64,000 bases of DNA from NCBI RefSeq assembly GCF_965363235.1, contig NC_134851.1:20550347-20614346 (forward strand), in the 5' to 3' direction. Both the position numbers and the translations under genes were made by a program. The DNA comes from Mytilus galloprovincialis. Its lineage: Eukaryota > Mollusca > Bivalvia > Mytilida > Mytilidae. The notes under the pieces were generated by a model that saw only the letters and a program-made list of their open reading frames with translations, did not search any database and was not told the DNA's origin. Below, in pieces: positions 33,545 through 46,800 of this stretch (its first letter is position 1; each line of letters starts with the position of its first letter).

Positions 33545-34460
33545 TAGATATAAAAGAAGAAGATGTGGTATAATTGCGAATGAGACAAATCTCCACAAGA
33601 AACCAAATGACACAGTAAAAGAAGAGGGACGAAAGATACCAAAGGGACAGTCAAACTCATAAATCTAAAACAAACTGACAACGCCATGGCTAAAAATAAA
33701 AAAGACAAACAGAAAAACAATAGTACACACGACACAACATAGAAAACTAAAGAATAAACAACACGAACCCCACCAAAAACCAGGGGTGATCTCAGGTGCT
33801 CCGGAAGGGTAAGCAGATCCTGCTCCACATGTGGCACCCGTCGTGTTGCTTAAGTGATTACAAATCCGGTAAATAGTCTAATTCGGTAGGTCAAATTCAT
33901 GAAAGGGAAGGGGATTGTAGTTACGACGTAAGGAACATATCCGATATCATTTGTGAAACGGTTATTCCATAACGGTCAACCAACTCGTGATGGCGTCCGT
34001 AAAATTTACGAAGGGATGATTTCAACTTCACCATTTGGAACTCTTGGTTTAATAGCTTCCTTGTGAGCAGCAAACCTCTATCAAGAAAATCATGATAGGA
34101 AATGCAAGCACGGGAATATCGTATCAATTGGGAGATATATACCCCGTATGCAGGTGCTGCTGGAATGTTGCTACTTAGAAATGGAAAGTTCACAATTGGA
34201 AAGCTGAAATCATCTCTTTTGTCGTAAAGTTTTGTTTTCAACCGACCCTCATTGTCAATTTCTAGATGTAAGTCAAGATATGAAGCCGACTTAACTGTAT
34301 CTGTAGTATCCTTTATCTCTAGTTCGATTGGATAGATGCGTTCCACATAGTCACCAAATTTTGAATTGTTTAGTGAAAGAACATCACCTATATAGCGGAA
34401 AGTAGAGTTAAAGGATATTGCTAACTTCTTATGTTTCTTCCTAAGAAGTTCCTGCAACAA
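33545..34460 (-). mobile_element. Reverse-transcriptase retroelement fragment with 3' region
   Basis: Minus-strand fossil. 34460-33921 encodes about 180 residues of a reverse transcriptase: the region around the catalytic box, then YPIELEIKDT, SASYLDLHLEI, KTKLYDKRDDF and a thumb-like LRKFYGRHHELVDRYG. This is followed by a non-coding 3' region ending at an ACCACATCTTCTTCTTTTAT border. The short spacing and the LYDKR segment resemble Penelope-like or other non-LTR enzymes; family uncertain. It is 5' truncated and looks broken. Tails of the same family are at 24440-24715 and 63735-63945. Confidence 0.7.
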
Positions 34461-34780
34461 AATAAAGTAATTATCAACAAAAGATCACCGTACGGACTTC
34501 AGCAGTGAACTAGTGATTGTGGTTAACATTTACAGACAGTCTGGTGTTAACTGTTTTTTTTTTGGACATAATTAGTTCGTAAACCTTCGTGGATTTTTTT
34601 GTATGAAAATTGGTTAGAACCTTATCTCCAAGACCAAAAAAATCATCTAAGTTTGATTTTTTTTTTAATTCTGTATTTTATGGATAAATGGACTTCCTTT
34701 CAAGTCAACACTACACTTTGATACTGACAGCAGCAGTCGTAAGAGAGAAACAGGGTTCCGCGGATTCCCTTACCTATTTT

Positions 34781-34787
34781 TATATAA
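34781..34787 (+). promoter_or_regulatory. Possible TATA box of the cytochrome P450 gene
   Basis: TATATAA lies 40 bases before the ATG at 34827. A start site about 25-30 bases downstream would leave a 5' leader of only 10-20 bases. AT-rich background makes chance likely; offered as the best core-promoter candidate. Confidence 0.25.
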
Positions 34788-34826
34788 TGCCTCTCTTTTC
34801 TATAGTAGTTTAAAGCGGACGTTGCC

Positions 34827-37800
34827 ATGGAGATAGTTGGTTTGCCAGACATACCTGTACCGATGCTTATCCTGATTTTGTTGTTTTTCTCACTTTATAT
34901 GTATGTATATGTTTTATTCTATTATACTTTTAAATTAAGATTATAAAGTGGAGATGTGGAGGATGAATATCAATTTCTATTCCAATGTGTTAAATTTAAT
35001 GATGACCGCATTCATCTATTTCAAGAGATAACTAAAAGTTGCCCAATCTTTTTAACTTTTAACGCAAGAGATACACTGATATGGCTTAGAAGAAGATAAG
35101 TCTATTCTCACTGCTGCATGTAAATTTGTTTCGAAAAATTGTTAATTATGTGGCTTTCTTGACTGCTTCAGACACGAGGAGGACTGTGTAAATAGCACAG
35201 CTCCTTGAGTACCGCCCCTTGGTGCATGTCTGTTGCAGTAGAGAAACCTACAATATTCTCAATACCTATTACTGCAGTATATTGTATTTGCTGTGAATAT
35301 ACATGAATTTTTTACATTTTTGTTTGCTTTTCTGCATCAGATACGAGGAGGATTGTTAGAGCTTTTAAGATCACAATCATAGAGCATCGTCCCTTGGTGT
35401 CTGTTGCAGCTAAACAATCATTTATATTTATACATTTCCAGCAAAATATAATAAAATCAAGTGAGAAAAAAAAATAAAAAAAATAAATTACTAAATAAAT
35501 AAAACAATCTCTCAAGTAGCAACTCTTAAATACTTTTTTTATTTAACAAATAATACCTGTATCACTTTATTTCAATTATAGTTTATTTTATAATGTTATG
35601 TAAAATACTGTATGTTGTATAAATTATATATGTTATGTGTATACGCCCCCTGGAGACCTAATTTGGAAAAATAAAATTGATCTTATCTTATCGTATAGTG
35701 ATTAATATTATAACTATTACTGATGTACCCCGTTTTTGACATTCTTACCAATTATATATAAAAAAGAAGATGTGGTATGATTGCCAACTCTCTACAAGAG
35801 ACCAAAATGACACAGACATTAACAACTATAAGTCACCGTACGGCCTTCAACAATGAGCAAAGCCCATACCGGATAGTCAGTTATAAAAGACCCCGAAATG
35901 ACAATGTAAAACATTTCAAACGAAAAAACTAACTGCTTTATTCATATAAAAAAAAAATGAACAAAAAAACAAATATGTAACACCTAAACAAACGACAACC
36001 ACTGAATTACAGGCCCCTGACTTGGGACAAGCACATACATACATAATGTGGCGGGGTTAAACATGTAAGCGGGATCCGAAACCTCCCTCTAACCTGGGAC
36101 AGTGGTTGTATAACAGTACGACATAAGAACGAACTATAAAAAATAGTTGAAAAAGGCTTAAATCATCAGATGGACAAAAATACAGGTGGACGTGGTCGGG
36201 TACTTGTACATCCCAACAACAAAAAACACTAGGAACAGATCTGGGAGTACTCGCAGTTAACTGACAGCTAGATCAAAGCCACTAACAACTAATAAAAAAA
36301 GACTATATTATGTCCGTTTGTTTTGTTCACACATCGTTGCTAATATAATGTATTTTTTTCCGACTGTCATACAGGTTCGAGGTTAAGCTAGATATACAAA
36401 AAGAAATGTTTGTACCAAGTCAAAAATATTACAGTTGTATTCCATTCGATTGATGTGTACGAGCTTTTGATTTTGACATTTGATAATGAACTTTCCGATT
36501 TGAATTTTCCTGGTGGTTCGATATTTTTGTTACATAATTCTTTGATCATTCATTAAGTCATGGTCATCAAATACAGCAAAGCTTATTCATTTTACATAGA
36601 CTGATTGTTGGTCAGTTCCTTCCCTTTGTCATCCGGTTTGTTTTGTTTGCTCATGTTCGTAATCTAGTGATATTGCGAGGGTTTGTTTTCTTATTAGTAT
36701 ATTGCAAGGGATCAATTGCTTCCCTCTTTGCCATGGTCCCAGGTTGTGTGCTATTTATGTTGCCATGATTTGTGTGATATCCTTGTTGACAAGGTTAGCT
36801 TGATACCAACGTGGTCAGGGTTCGTTGCTATCGATGTATTCATGGTTCGTGCTGTATGTGTTCTTTTTCCTGTCATGTTGTCAGGGTTCGTTTACTAGCC
36901 ATCATGGTTTTCGTCGTTCATGACTCGTAAGTAATGGATACAATTTGCATATATCTTCATCTTCGTACTTTATTTGGCCTTTTTAACTTTTTTGGATTCG
37001 AGCGTCACTGATGAGTCTTTTGTAGACGAAACGCGCGTCTGGCGTATATACTAAATTTAGTCCTGGTATCTATGATGAGTTTATATATAGACCAACTAAT
37101 AATTTGGATACAAATTTCCTTTATGTTACAAGTAGTATGTCGGAAATGTATTTTCATCTTACAATTTGCGATACATATTGTAAAGTTTTAAAGGAGATTG
37201 AACTTTATTCATCAAAAAATTTAACTGAATATTTAATCCGTGTACCTTTTAAAATCAACACAGACTAAAATTCATATCATCATATCTCATTTTAACCATC
37301 AAATTAATTTCAGTCAATAAAATACAAATATAATATATAACCTCAATAAGTCAGATTTACACTTTTCTATTGAAGTATTGATTATTATTTCTAGTATGCC
37401 AGTCTGATGCTGATTATATTTATCATTTTATTCATTGCATGAACGATTATTAATATATTTTGAATTTTAAAATTTTATACAAACGGTCAGTAACCTTCAA
37501 AATAAGTTAAATACAATATATAAAAGTCGTTTGATCATTAACTTGTTAACAATTAAGAGTAAAAAGAGCGAGAAACAAGATAAATAAGGAAAATGGGAAG
37601 TCAACTTTTTTCCAAAAATTCAATAAAATTTCAATAGTGATTTGATCAATCAGAATAAAGTTCATTTCCTGTTACCGCATCGATTTCAATGTTCACCCCA
37701 TTCTACCTTATATTTTGGTAATTACACATCAGTCAGTGAAATCTCAGTTTTTAAAATTTTTATTGCAACAGAACAAGAGGTTCCAAAAGTCTCTAACACA

Positions 37801-40800
37801 CAGTATTATCGACTTAATACTTAATATAATATATATATATATATATATATGATTGGGAAGTACTTAATATAATATATATATATGATGGGGAAGTACTGAC
37901 ATTTTTGAAAATGCATTGGTGGCCTTCGGTTGTTGTCTGCTGTTTGGTCGGGTTGTTGTCTCTTTGACTTTGACATATTCCCCATTTCCATTCTCAGTTC
38001 TATTTTTAGATTCACTGCATGGAAGCATTCGTTATGGAGAAGGTTGGGGTATCCAGGACCGATACCATTCCCTCTTCTTGGTAATCTTAAAGACATGGCA
38101 CCTAAGGTAATACTGTAATGGTGGATTAATTGATTGATTAACAGATTTAAAAAAAAAATTTCAGCCCTAAATAGAGTTTATGGATATTTAAGGAATGACT
38201 GTAATATTTTTTCTGTCTATGAAGTAATAACATCAACAATGTGGGATACACCTAATACCTCGCGTAAGTGGTTATTTAAAAGTGTGCACCCCATTGTTTA
38301 TGTTATTTCGAATAGACAAAAAAGAAATATTACAGTTATTCCTTATAATTTAATTCTAAATTTCCATTTCAAGCCGGAGTAAATCATGAAAAAACGTTAA
38401 TGATGTAACGGTCAAATGACCAAACTGTTTTACTCTCGTCAAGTTTTATCAAAAGCCGATGAACTATCAAGGACAACTAGACAAGAATTTCCCTTCCTGG
38501 ATTTTGCATGAACAAATTCCGTTTTATGTCAACGTCCATCATCTCCTGTCATTTCGGAATGTACCCTTAATTTTACCAAATATCCTTTTGTATTATGAAT
38601 GTTATTACTTTATGAATTAAAAAATGTAGATGTCATTTTTTTTGGCAGGGCGTAAGCAAGAATGATCAAGACTTAGTTCCAAAGTATGGTGGTGTTGTAG
38701 GGTAAAATATTACACATAATACATCTTTATACTTATCAACATTTTTTGTGACTCAAAGCGTTTAGAATACAGTTCAATATTTTTAATATCAGGTTGTAAT
38801 GGAATAAATAGCTACAAAGGATTCGTTCTACCTTAAATAAAAAGCAAGGTTTTGATAAATAAGCCTATAATTTGCTTACTTCGGATTATACAGGGTAAGA
38901 CTTTGGTATTGTTCCAAATTTTCCAATCCAAATGAGATATAACAGCATTGTCCTCATCTTTGATCTTCAGAAGTACTTCTTTAAGAAGTGGCTAGTTTTT
39001 AGAGATTCAATGTATTTGTTGTATAAAATGTGTATGATTACATGCTTATATAACATGTATTATATTTGATCATTGATAAGTTCACCTTTTATGGTAAAAT
39101 TAAACCTTGATTTTAAGCATGGAATAAATATCCATAGTTACACCTTTAAAAAAAAGATACATGACACAAGCTTTAATGTTATACAATATTTGACCGTGTA
39201 CTGCTTGAATTTTTCAGAATATTTAATGGCACGATCCCTGTACTATTAGTAACTGATCCAGATCTAATCAAAGAAATATTCATTAGAGAATCCGAAACAT
39301 TTACAAATCGTGTAGTGAGTATTTGCAAAAGAGTTCAGACGGTGCAAGGTTATATCCAAGGCCTGTAATTTTATAAAAGCTTTCGAAGGTCGTGATTATT
39401 TATTTACAATAACTTGTCTTATGTAACAATTCAGGAATATGTTATCTATTCGTATGATGTGTTTGAGCTTTTGATTTTGACATTTGCTTAGGGACTTTCG
39501 GTGTAAAATTTTCTAGGGATTTTGGCATATTTGTTATTTTACTTTTTATATCTACATTTTTCAATTGTGTTTTTGTCGAGCCTGCAACTTTTGTTGCAGA
39601 AAGCTCGACATAGGGATAGTGATCCGGCGGCGGCGGTGTTAGCTCACTTCTTAAAAGCTTTATATTTTAGAAGGTGGAAGACCTGGATGCTTCATACTTT
39701 GTATATAGATGCTTCATGTTACGAAGTTTTCGTCAGTCACATGTCCAATAACCTTGACCTCATTTTCATGGTTCAGTGACTACTTGAAAAAAAAGTTCAA
39801 ATTTTTTGTAATGTTGAATTCTCTCTTATTATAAGTAATAGGATAACTATATTTGATATGTGCGTACCTTGCAAGGTCCTCATGTCTGTCAGACAGTTTT
39901 CACTTGACCTCGACCTCATTTCATGGATCAGTGAACAAGGTTAAGTTTTGGTGGTCAAGTCCATATCTCAGATACTATAAGCAATAGGGCTAGTATATTC
40001 AGTGTATGGAAGGACTGTAAGGTGTACATGTCCAACTGGCAGGTGTCATCTGACCTTGACCTCATTTTTATGGTTCAGTGGTTATAGTTAAATTTTTGTG
40101 TTTTGGTGTGTTTCTTCATACTATATGCAATAGGTCTACTATATTTGTTGTATGGAATGATTGTAAGATGTACATGTCTAGCGGGCAGATGTCATGTGAC
40201 CTTGACCTCATTTTCATGGTTCAGTGGTCAAAGTTAAGTTTGTGAGTTTTGGTCTTTTTACCTAATACTATATGCCTTAGGTCAACTATATTTGGTGTAT
40301 GGAAATATTTTATGATCTTTATGTCAGTCGCGAAGGTTTTATTTGACCGTGACCTCATTTTCACAGTTCTTTGCACAGTGTTCAGTTTTTGTGTTTTGGT
40401 CTATTTTTCTTTAACTATAAGTAATGGGTCAACTATATATGTTGTATAGAAGCATTGTTAGCTGTACATGTCTGCCTGGCATGGTTCATCTGACCTTGAC
40501 CTCATTTTCAAGGTTCATTGGTCTTTGTTGAGTTATCTTGGTTAATGTTAAGTTTATGTGACAGTTGTAATAAAGCTTAGCTTTATACTCAGGACTATCA
40601 ACATAATATCAATGATTAGTATAGAAGGCGAGACATTTCAGCGTGTACACTCTTGTTAACTTTTAACAAACATGGCCTCAATAGGAGAAGGATATGGCGT
40701 TGTGAAAAATAAGACTGTTTTTCAGACCATGTGTAATCCGTCATAATTTGTCTTTATGTGCATGTTTATTTTGTATTGTATCAAAGATAGCTTGTAATTT

Positions 40801-43800
40801 GTTTCCTTATTTGTATAGTTCATACACTGTTCGTTTACGTTTCAATGATCAAATCAGGATCGCAAAACATATGCACTATTCATTGATGGCAATAACGAAC
40901 AAAGAGTTAAATTGACTTTTATATCAACATGATCAACTTTACTGCATGTTGCGAATGCACATCAATATACACATGTTAAAACGATGATTTTATCTTAAAG
41001 GTTATATTTCCTGCCGATGAGGTGCTCCAGGGTCAGATTTCTGTATCTGAAGATGAACACTGGAAATTCATTAGAAGCATTATGCAGCCTACGTATACTT
41101 CAGGAAATCTGAAACATGTATGTCTAAAACAAGTGTCAAACAAATTATTGTATAAAGTTATCTTTCTGAATTTTACTTTTTGTCATGGAAATCCATTCAA
41201 CTTTTAAGCCTCTATTTTGTAGATTTTGATAGTAAAGTTATGATCAAATATTAAATTTCCATTATTAATTGACTGCTCTAAGTATAGATATAATGTCTCA
41301 TTTATACAAAATGATTACGTACCAAGTTGCAATATCAGTTCTTTTTCGTACTTCCCATTTCATTGAGCGGTATTATGCACATTGCAAATTAATGTTGTTT
41401 TGATCTTAAACACAACAATTGAATCGAACCACGATTTGGGTCCTCGTTGACTGAGTGGTATTAGAATTTCATCTAATGTTATCATATCCTGTCATATACA
41501 AAAACCGAATTTGTGAGTTCGAACCCTTCAATTGGCAGATGCGTTCGACTCCCATTCTTTACTGTCTATGATTTTCCGATTTTCTTGACAAAGGTCGGTG
41601 TTTGTCATTGGATCTCTTTTCCATTAACAGCTGACTTCTACAATAAATATGTTTATTCCATCGAATCTTTTGGTACGATTTTACTTTTTGATATCGAGAA
41701 TTATTTGTTATTTAAAATATGTTGTGTAACTTACATACTTCATGTTGTAGATCAAAAGTTCCTGATGAAATTTAATTTTAAATATTTGATAGATTCTACC
41801 AACGGTACAGAAGTCTTGTGATGATCTTGTCAATGTAATTGCACAGAGAGTTGCAGGTGGTGCCGTCATAGAAATGAAAAAGTGGGTTTATCGTTTTTTT
41901 TATAGTCTAAGTACTCTGTAAACAGCTTGATTATTTTTCTTATGATTTTTAAAATTTATTTTGTCCAAATACAGTAATTTAGCAATGTTCAAATCTCTTA
42001 ATTTAACCGATTAGGAAGAAACAAATCAACTTTTTTCTACACTGTACACTCTACTGCTTATCAGTCGTTTTCACATTTTGATTCAGATTAAATTTAAGTT
42101 AGTGTTTATTTAAAAAAATAATTGGAAAAAACATGTGAAAAATGAAAATTTTTGCTTTACCAAAAGTATCTCAAAAACGAAATTTACAACAAAAAAAAAA
42201 AAAAGATATATGGCTAAAGTTTGTAATTGTTTTTTCATGTGGAACACATTCAGTTGATTTACTGGTCATCCATTTGCAATCTTTATATAAGATGACCTGC
42301 CTAATGGAAATAGCAATTACTTCATCCTTGTATAGTAACGATGGTAACATATTGATTTGACTAGTTACAAACGGCATCCAGACCACAAATTGGAATTGAA
42401 CCCAGTTGAGTCTGCTTCGATAGAAAAGAAGTTCCAAATCTTTAAAACTATAAGGCATTTTGTTAACGTACATAGGAACAAGTACTGTAAACCAACTTAT
42501 TTTCGTGGATACTTTATTTTGCGGTCAGCTCTTTCTATCACACTTCGCGGCGATTTAAATTCGCAACTTTCAAATTCACTTAAAGTTGTACGATAAGGAT
42601 AATGCAAATAAATTGCTCGTGAAAATTAGTTGGTTAACAGTAACCGCAGCAACATAAAATTTTAATACCGTATTGAAGGTAGCTTATTAAATGCTACTAA
42701 TTATTATGTCCATTTTTGTCTCTCATTTCGCTAATGTGCTTTGTATGTATGCCTTTTTGTGTTTCGTTGTTGACTTATTGTTTGTTTTTATATTGATTAA
42801 GATTATAACACATTGTTGACTGCTGTTCCCCTATTTTCGACATTTTGATCTAATGTCTGTTTGTTTACTTATCGTTATAATTATTATTGAATTATATGAG
42901 ACTGTCATACGTGTGAGGGGTTTAGCTAGCTATAAAACCAGGTTAAATCCCCATTTTTATAAATGGAAACAATGCCTGTACCAATAATTATCGTAGGTAC
43001 TAGGAGTATAATTTAGTACATCAGACGCGCGTTTCATCTACGTAGGACTCATCAGTTACGCTCATATCAAAATAGTTATAAAGCCAAACTAGTACAAAGT
43101 TGAAGAGCATTGAGGATCCAAAATTCCAAAACAGTTGTGCCAAATACGGTTACGGTAATCTATGCCTGGGATAAGAAAATCCATAGTATGTCAAAAAATA
43201 CAAAGTTTTGTAAACTGGAAATTTATTAAAAAACCAAGTCAGGAATGTGACAGTTATTATATACATGTTCGTCTGATGTGTTTAAGCTTTTGATTTTGCC
43301 ATATAATCAGAGACTTCCCGTTATGAAATTTCCTTGGAGTTCTTTTTTTTTTTGTTATTTTAATTTTAAGTTACAATTAATTTCCCAATACTTGATATTA
43401 CCACATATAATTCTCTGGTCCGGTGCATAACGTTTGCGCGCATAACCATTACATTTGCGCGCAAAAATCATTACGTTTGCGCGCAGCTTTTGATTACATT
43501 TGCGCGCATTTTTTACAGGTAAACTCAGGTAAAATACAGGTAATAATACTGATTTATTAGGGGAAAAAGTGATAAAGCTGCATATTTTTTTCAGATACAA
43601 TTCAACAGGCAAAGGTGTTTGCAAATTTTTAAGAAAATCTGCGACATAGCCCATTTATTGTGACTTGACCTTTAGATAAAACAGAGTTTATACTTGTTTT
43701 AGAATTCAATATGAACACTATTAGACCATTGGGTTTCCCGTTTGAATGGTTTTACACTAGTAATTTTGGGGCCCTTTATAGCTTGTTGTTCGGTTTACTA

Positions 43801-46800
43801 TTATAAATTGTTATTTGGATGGAGGGTTGTCTCATTGGAACTCACACCACATGTTCCTATATATAATTTGAATGACAAACTATTTCTAAAATTGATAATT
43901 AATAGTCATAATTATCCGTTATGAAAAAAACAAATTGGATAGGGTAGGTGTCGTTGCTTCATGAAGTCAGACGAACCAAATTATTACTATGAACCCTAAT
44001 ACTTGTTAAATACAGGAATTTCGATTTGAACTTTTGGATCTGAAATGATTACTCCTTAAATGTTTTTTTTTACTATTTGTAGAATTTGCGGTGGATATAC
44101 AATGGATGTGATTTGTAGCACAGCTTTTGGTCTTCATTCAAACTCGCTCAAAGAACCCGACAATGATTTTGTGGCATACTCCGCCGGGATTCTTACGTCT
44201 AATCTTGTTAGGCCATTTTTTATTATGTGTAGTAAGTAAAAATAAATTTCAATTCACCGAAAATATATATTACAGCATAATCTTCAGTCATCGTTATAGA
44301 AACACGCAGCATTATTAATTAAGTTGACGAGAAGGATATTATAGTGTAAAAAGTTTTATTTGCAAATTCCTGCTTTTTGTTTTATTAAACTATAAACTTT
44401 CGATACTAGCAGTTATTTTTTCAATCAAAAATTGATACACATCCGATATATCGCGTTTAATTTACGTAGACAGAAACCAGTCTCTGATGTACAGTAGTTG
44501 TCGTTTGTTTATGTTATTTATACATGTTTCTCGTTTCTCGTTTTTTATATAGATTAGATCGTTGGTTGTCCCGTTTGAATGGTTTTACACTAGTAATTTT
44601 GGGGCCCTTTATAGCTTGTTGTTCGGTGTGAGCCAAGGCTCCGTGTTGAAAACCGTACATTGACCTATAAGGGTTTACTTTTTTAAAATTGTTATTTGGA
44701 TGGAGAGTTGTCTCATTGGCACTCATACCACATCTTCCTATATCTATTGTCCGATATAGAAACAGCCCACGATTGACAAAGAGCAGTATATTGTATTAAC
44801 AAAGTATGATAACAGAAATAAGTCGTTAATTTGCAAACGGATTGTTATTAAATACTTCAAATATCGAGTTGAAAACTATAATTTGCGTTCAAAAGAAATA
44901 GTTTTTTTTTGATAAAGTGATTATTTTGACGTTGTTCAAATTGCATGTCTAGAAAATTGAATACAATTTGAATCTTTTTCTTGACGTACCCTTCTTTAAT
45001 ATCCATTGCATGAGTGTAGCTTGAAGTAAATATATTTTTTTATCATTATTTGAGTGTTTTTTTTGCACATCATCATACCAGAAACGCTTAAAATATTTCC
45101 ACCTTTGACATGTCTAATAACCTTATATATCATCTCAAGAATATTTCGAAATATGTTTTGTTGGTGTTAAGGGGCGGGTTCTATATGTAGGGTATTTCAT
45201 TTAAAACAAAAAAGGTGGCATCCTTCTTTTATTTTTTAATGATTGGTTTTCCACTGAACATTTAAATAGTCATAGAGCTAATAGTATTCGATGAAAAGGA
45301 CCTGAAATGATTGCCAAATCCATCTAAGGTCAACTGAGAGAGATATACCGAACTTTTGTTAAAGGGAAGTAATATTTTCCCGGACTTTTTCGGAACATCT
45401 CTCCAAGTACGTATGAAAATAACAAAGTGATACGATAATTTTACTTCTTAAAGCTATAAACAAACAATTTTAGAAACGTTTGTTCAACTGTGTCATTAAT
45501 TGATCATACAATTTCTTTTTTAAGTGGTATTTCCGTTTTTGAAGAATTTGATGGGAATCCTATTCAAGGTCCCAAAATTTGGACGAAATGTTGAAGAGTT
45601 TTTCAGGAACGTGGTGTCCCAGATTATTGCAGACAGAAAGATAAACAACAATGTACGAAAGAATGGATGAGTAAATCATTCATTAAGTGTAATTCTTTTT
45701 TATAAATTATACGACGGTAACAACAACACTTTTACAGTAGTCAAACAACAGTTGTGTGGAATACTATTTGTAGGAGTTATTATAAAATGTATAGCTAGCC
45801 TTTTTGGCGTTGATCTAATCATTTGCACACACCAGTAGGACGTCATTGATTCATCAAACTGAAAAAGAAACATTTGCCAACTTTGTAGTACTCTTCAGAA
45901 TGTAATAGAATTTGTCAAAAGTGTAAATATTTTGTATGATATGGGCAAAAATCACACATGTCCGTTGCCATGTTCTACTCGTAATATATTGTATAAATAA
46001 TGAAATTATACTTTTTGAAAGAAACTACAATATTGATACCTTAAGCAATTATAATTTTGCCACACATACCATGTTGAATACCTGCAATAATTTCTGAAGC
46101 ACATTGAAACAACCCCTTCCCTAAGGTCTTAAGTGGTGTTTGTGTTGCACAGTCTTAAGTTTTATATTATATACATAATCAACTGCTGTTTCAATTGTTT
46201 TCATAATTTAGCCGATCTCTTTTCGACTGTTTTGATTTTATATCATTCACCTCTTAGTTCTATCCATCAGTTTAGAAATTACTTTGTATTTTATATTATC
46301 ATATTGTCAACGCACTACCCAATAACCGTTCATGTTATTGCTTTATAGGAAACAAGGCTCTTTGGTTGTTTAAACGTCAAAAGGCAAACAAATCATGCTC
46401 AGACCTATCTATCGTGATAAAACGTAAAATGATATAGTTATGTGATGTAGTAGAACACATATTCAATAAAGACAAAATACAAAAAAATAAATGCCACATC
46501 ATCACAACTAATTGTGAGGATGGTGATACTCACAACAATTGTAAATGTGAATGTCGTTGCATTGATGGGATTAACAGATTTTGCAAAACCATGTTTTGAA
46601 AAATTTATAACCGAAACGAAATATTGTTAAAACTGTATGATTACGACGGTTTTTTTTTGTGTTCTTTTTCAGAATAGTTTTCGAGATTTTTTTCAATCAA
46701 TGATAACAGCTCAAAACGTCAAACCTAAAAGCAGTGCACCCAAAAAAGACACTAAAGAAGAGATTCACACTGCACACAATAATAAAGGTAGTATGTTAAC

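Noticed and set aside
41437-41530. A true tRNA gene
   Set aside because: A-box and B-box-like words are present, but the spacing is too long and no acceptor stem closes; a tRNA-derived SINE explains it better.
43433-43508. CRISPR-like look of the spaced repeats
   Set aside because: Only four 10-base repeats in an intron of an animal gene, with no CRISPR-associated genes; a eukaryotic nuclear context.
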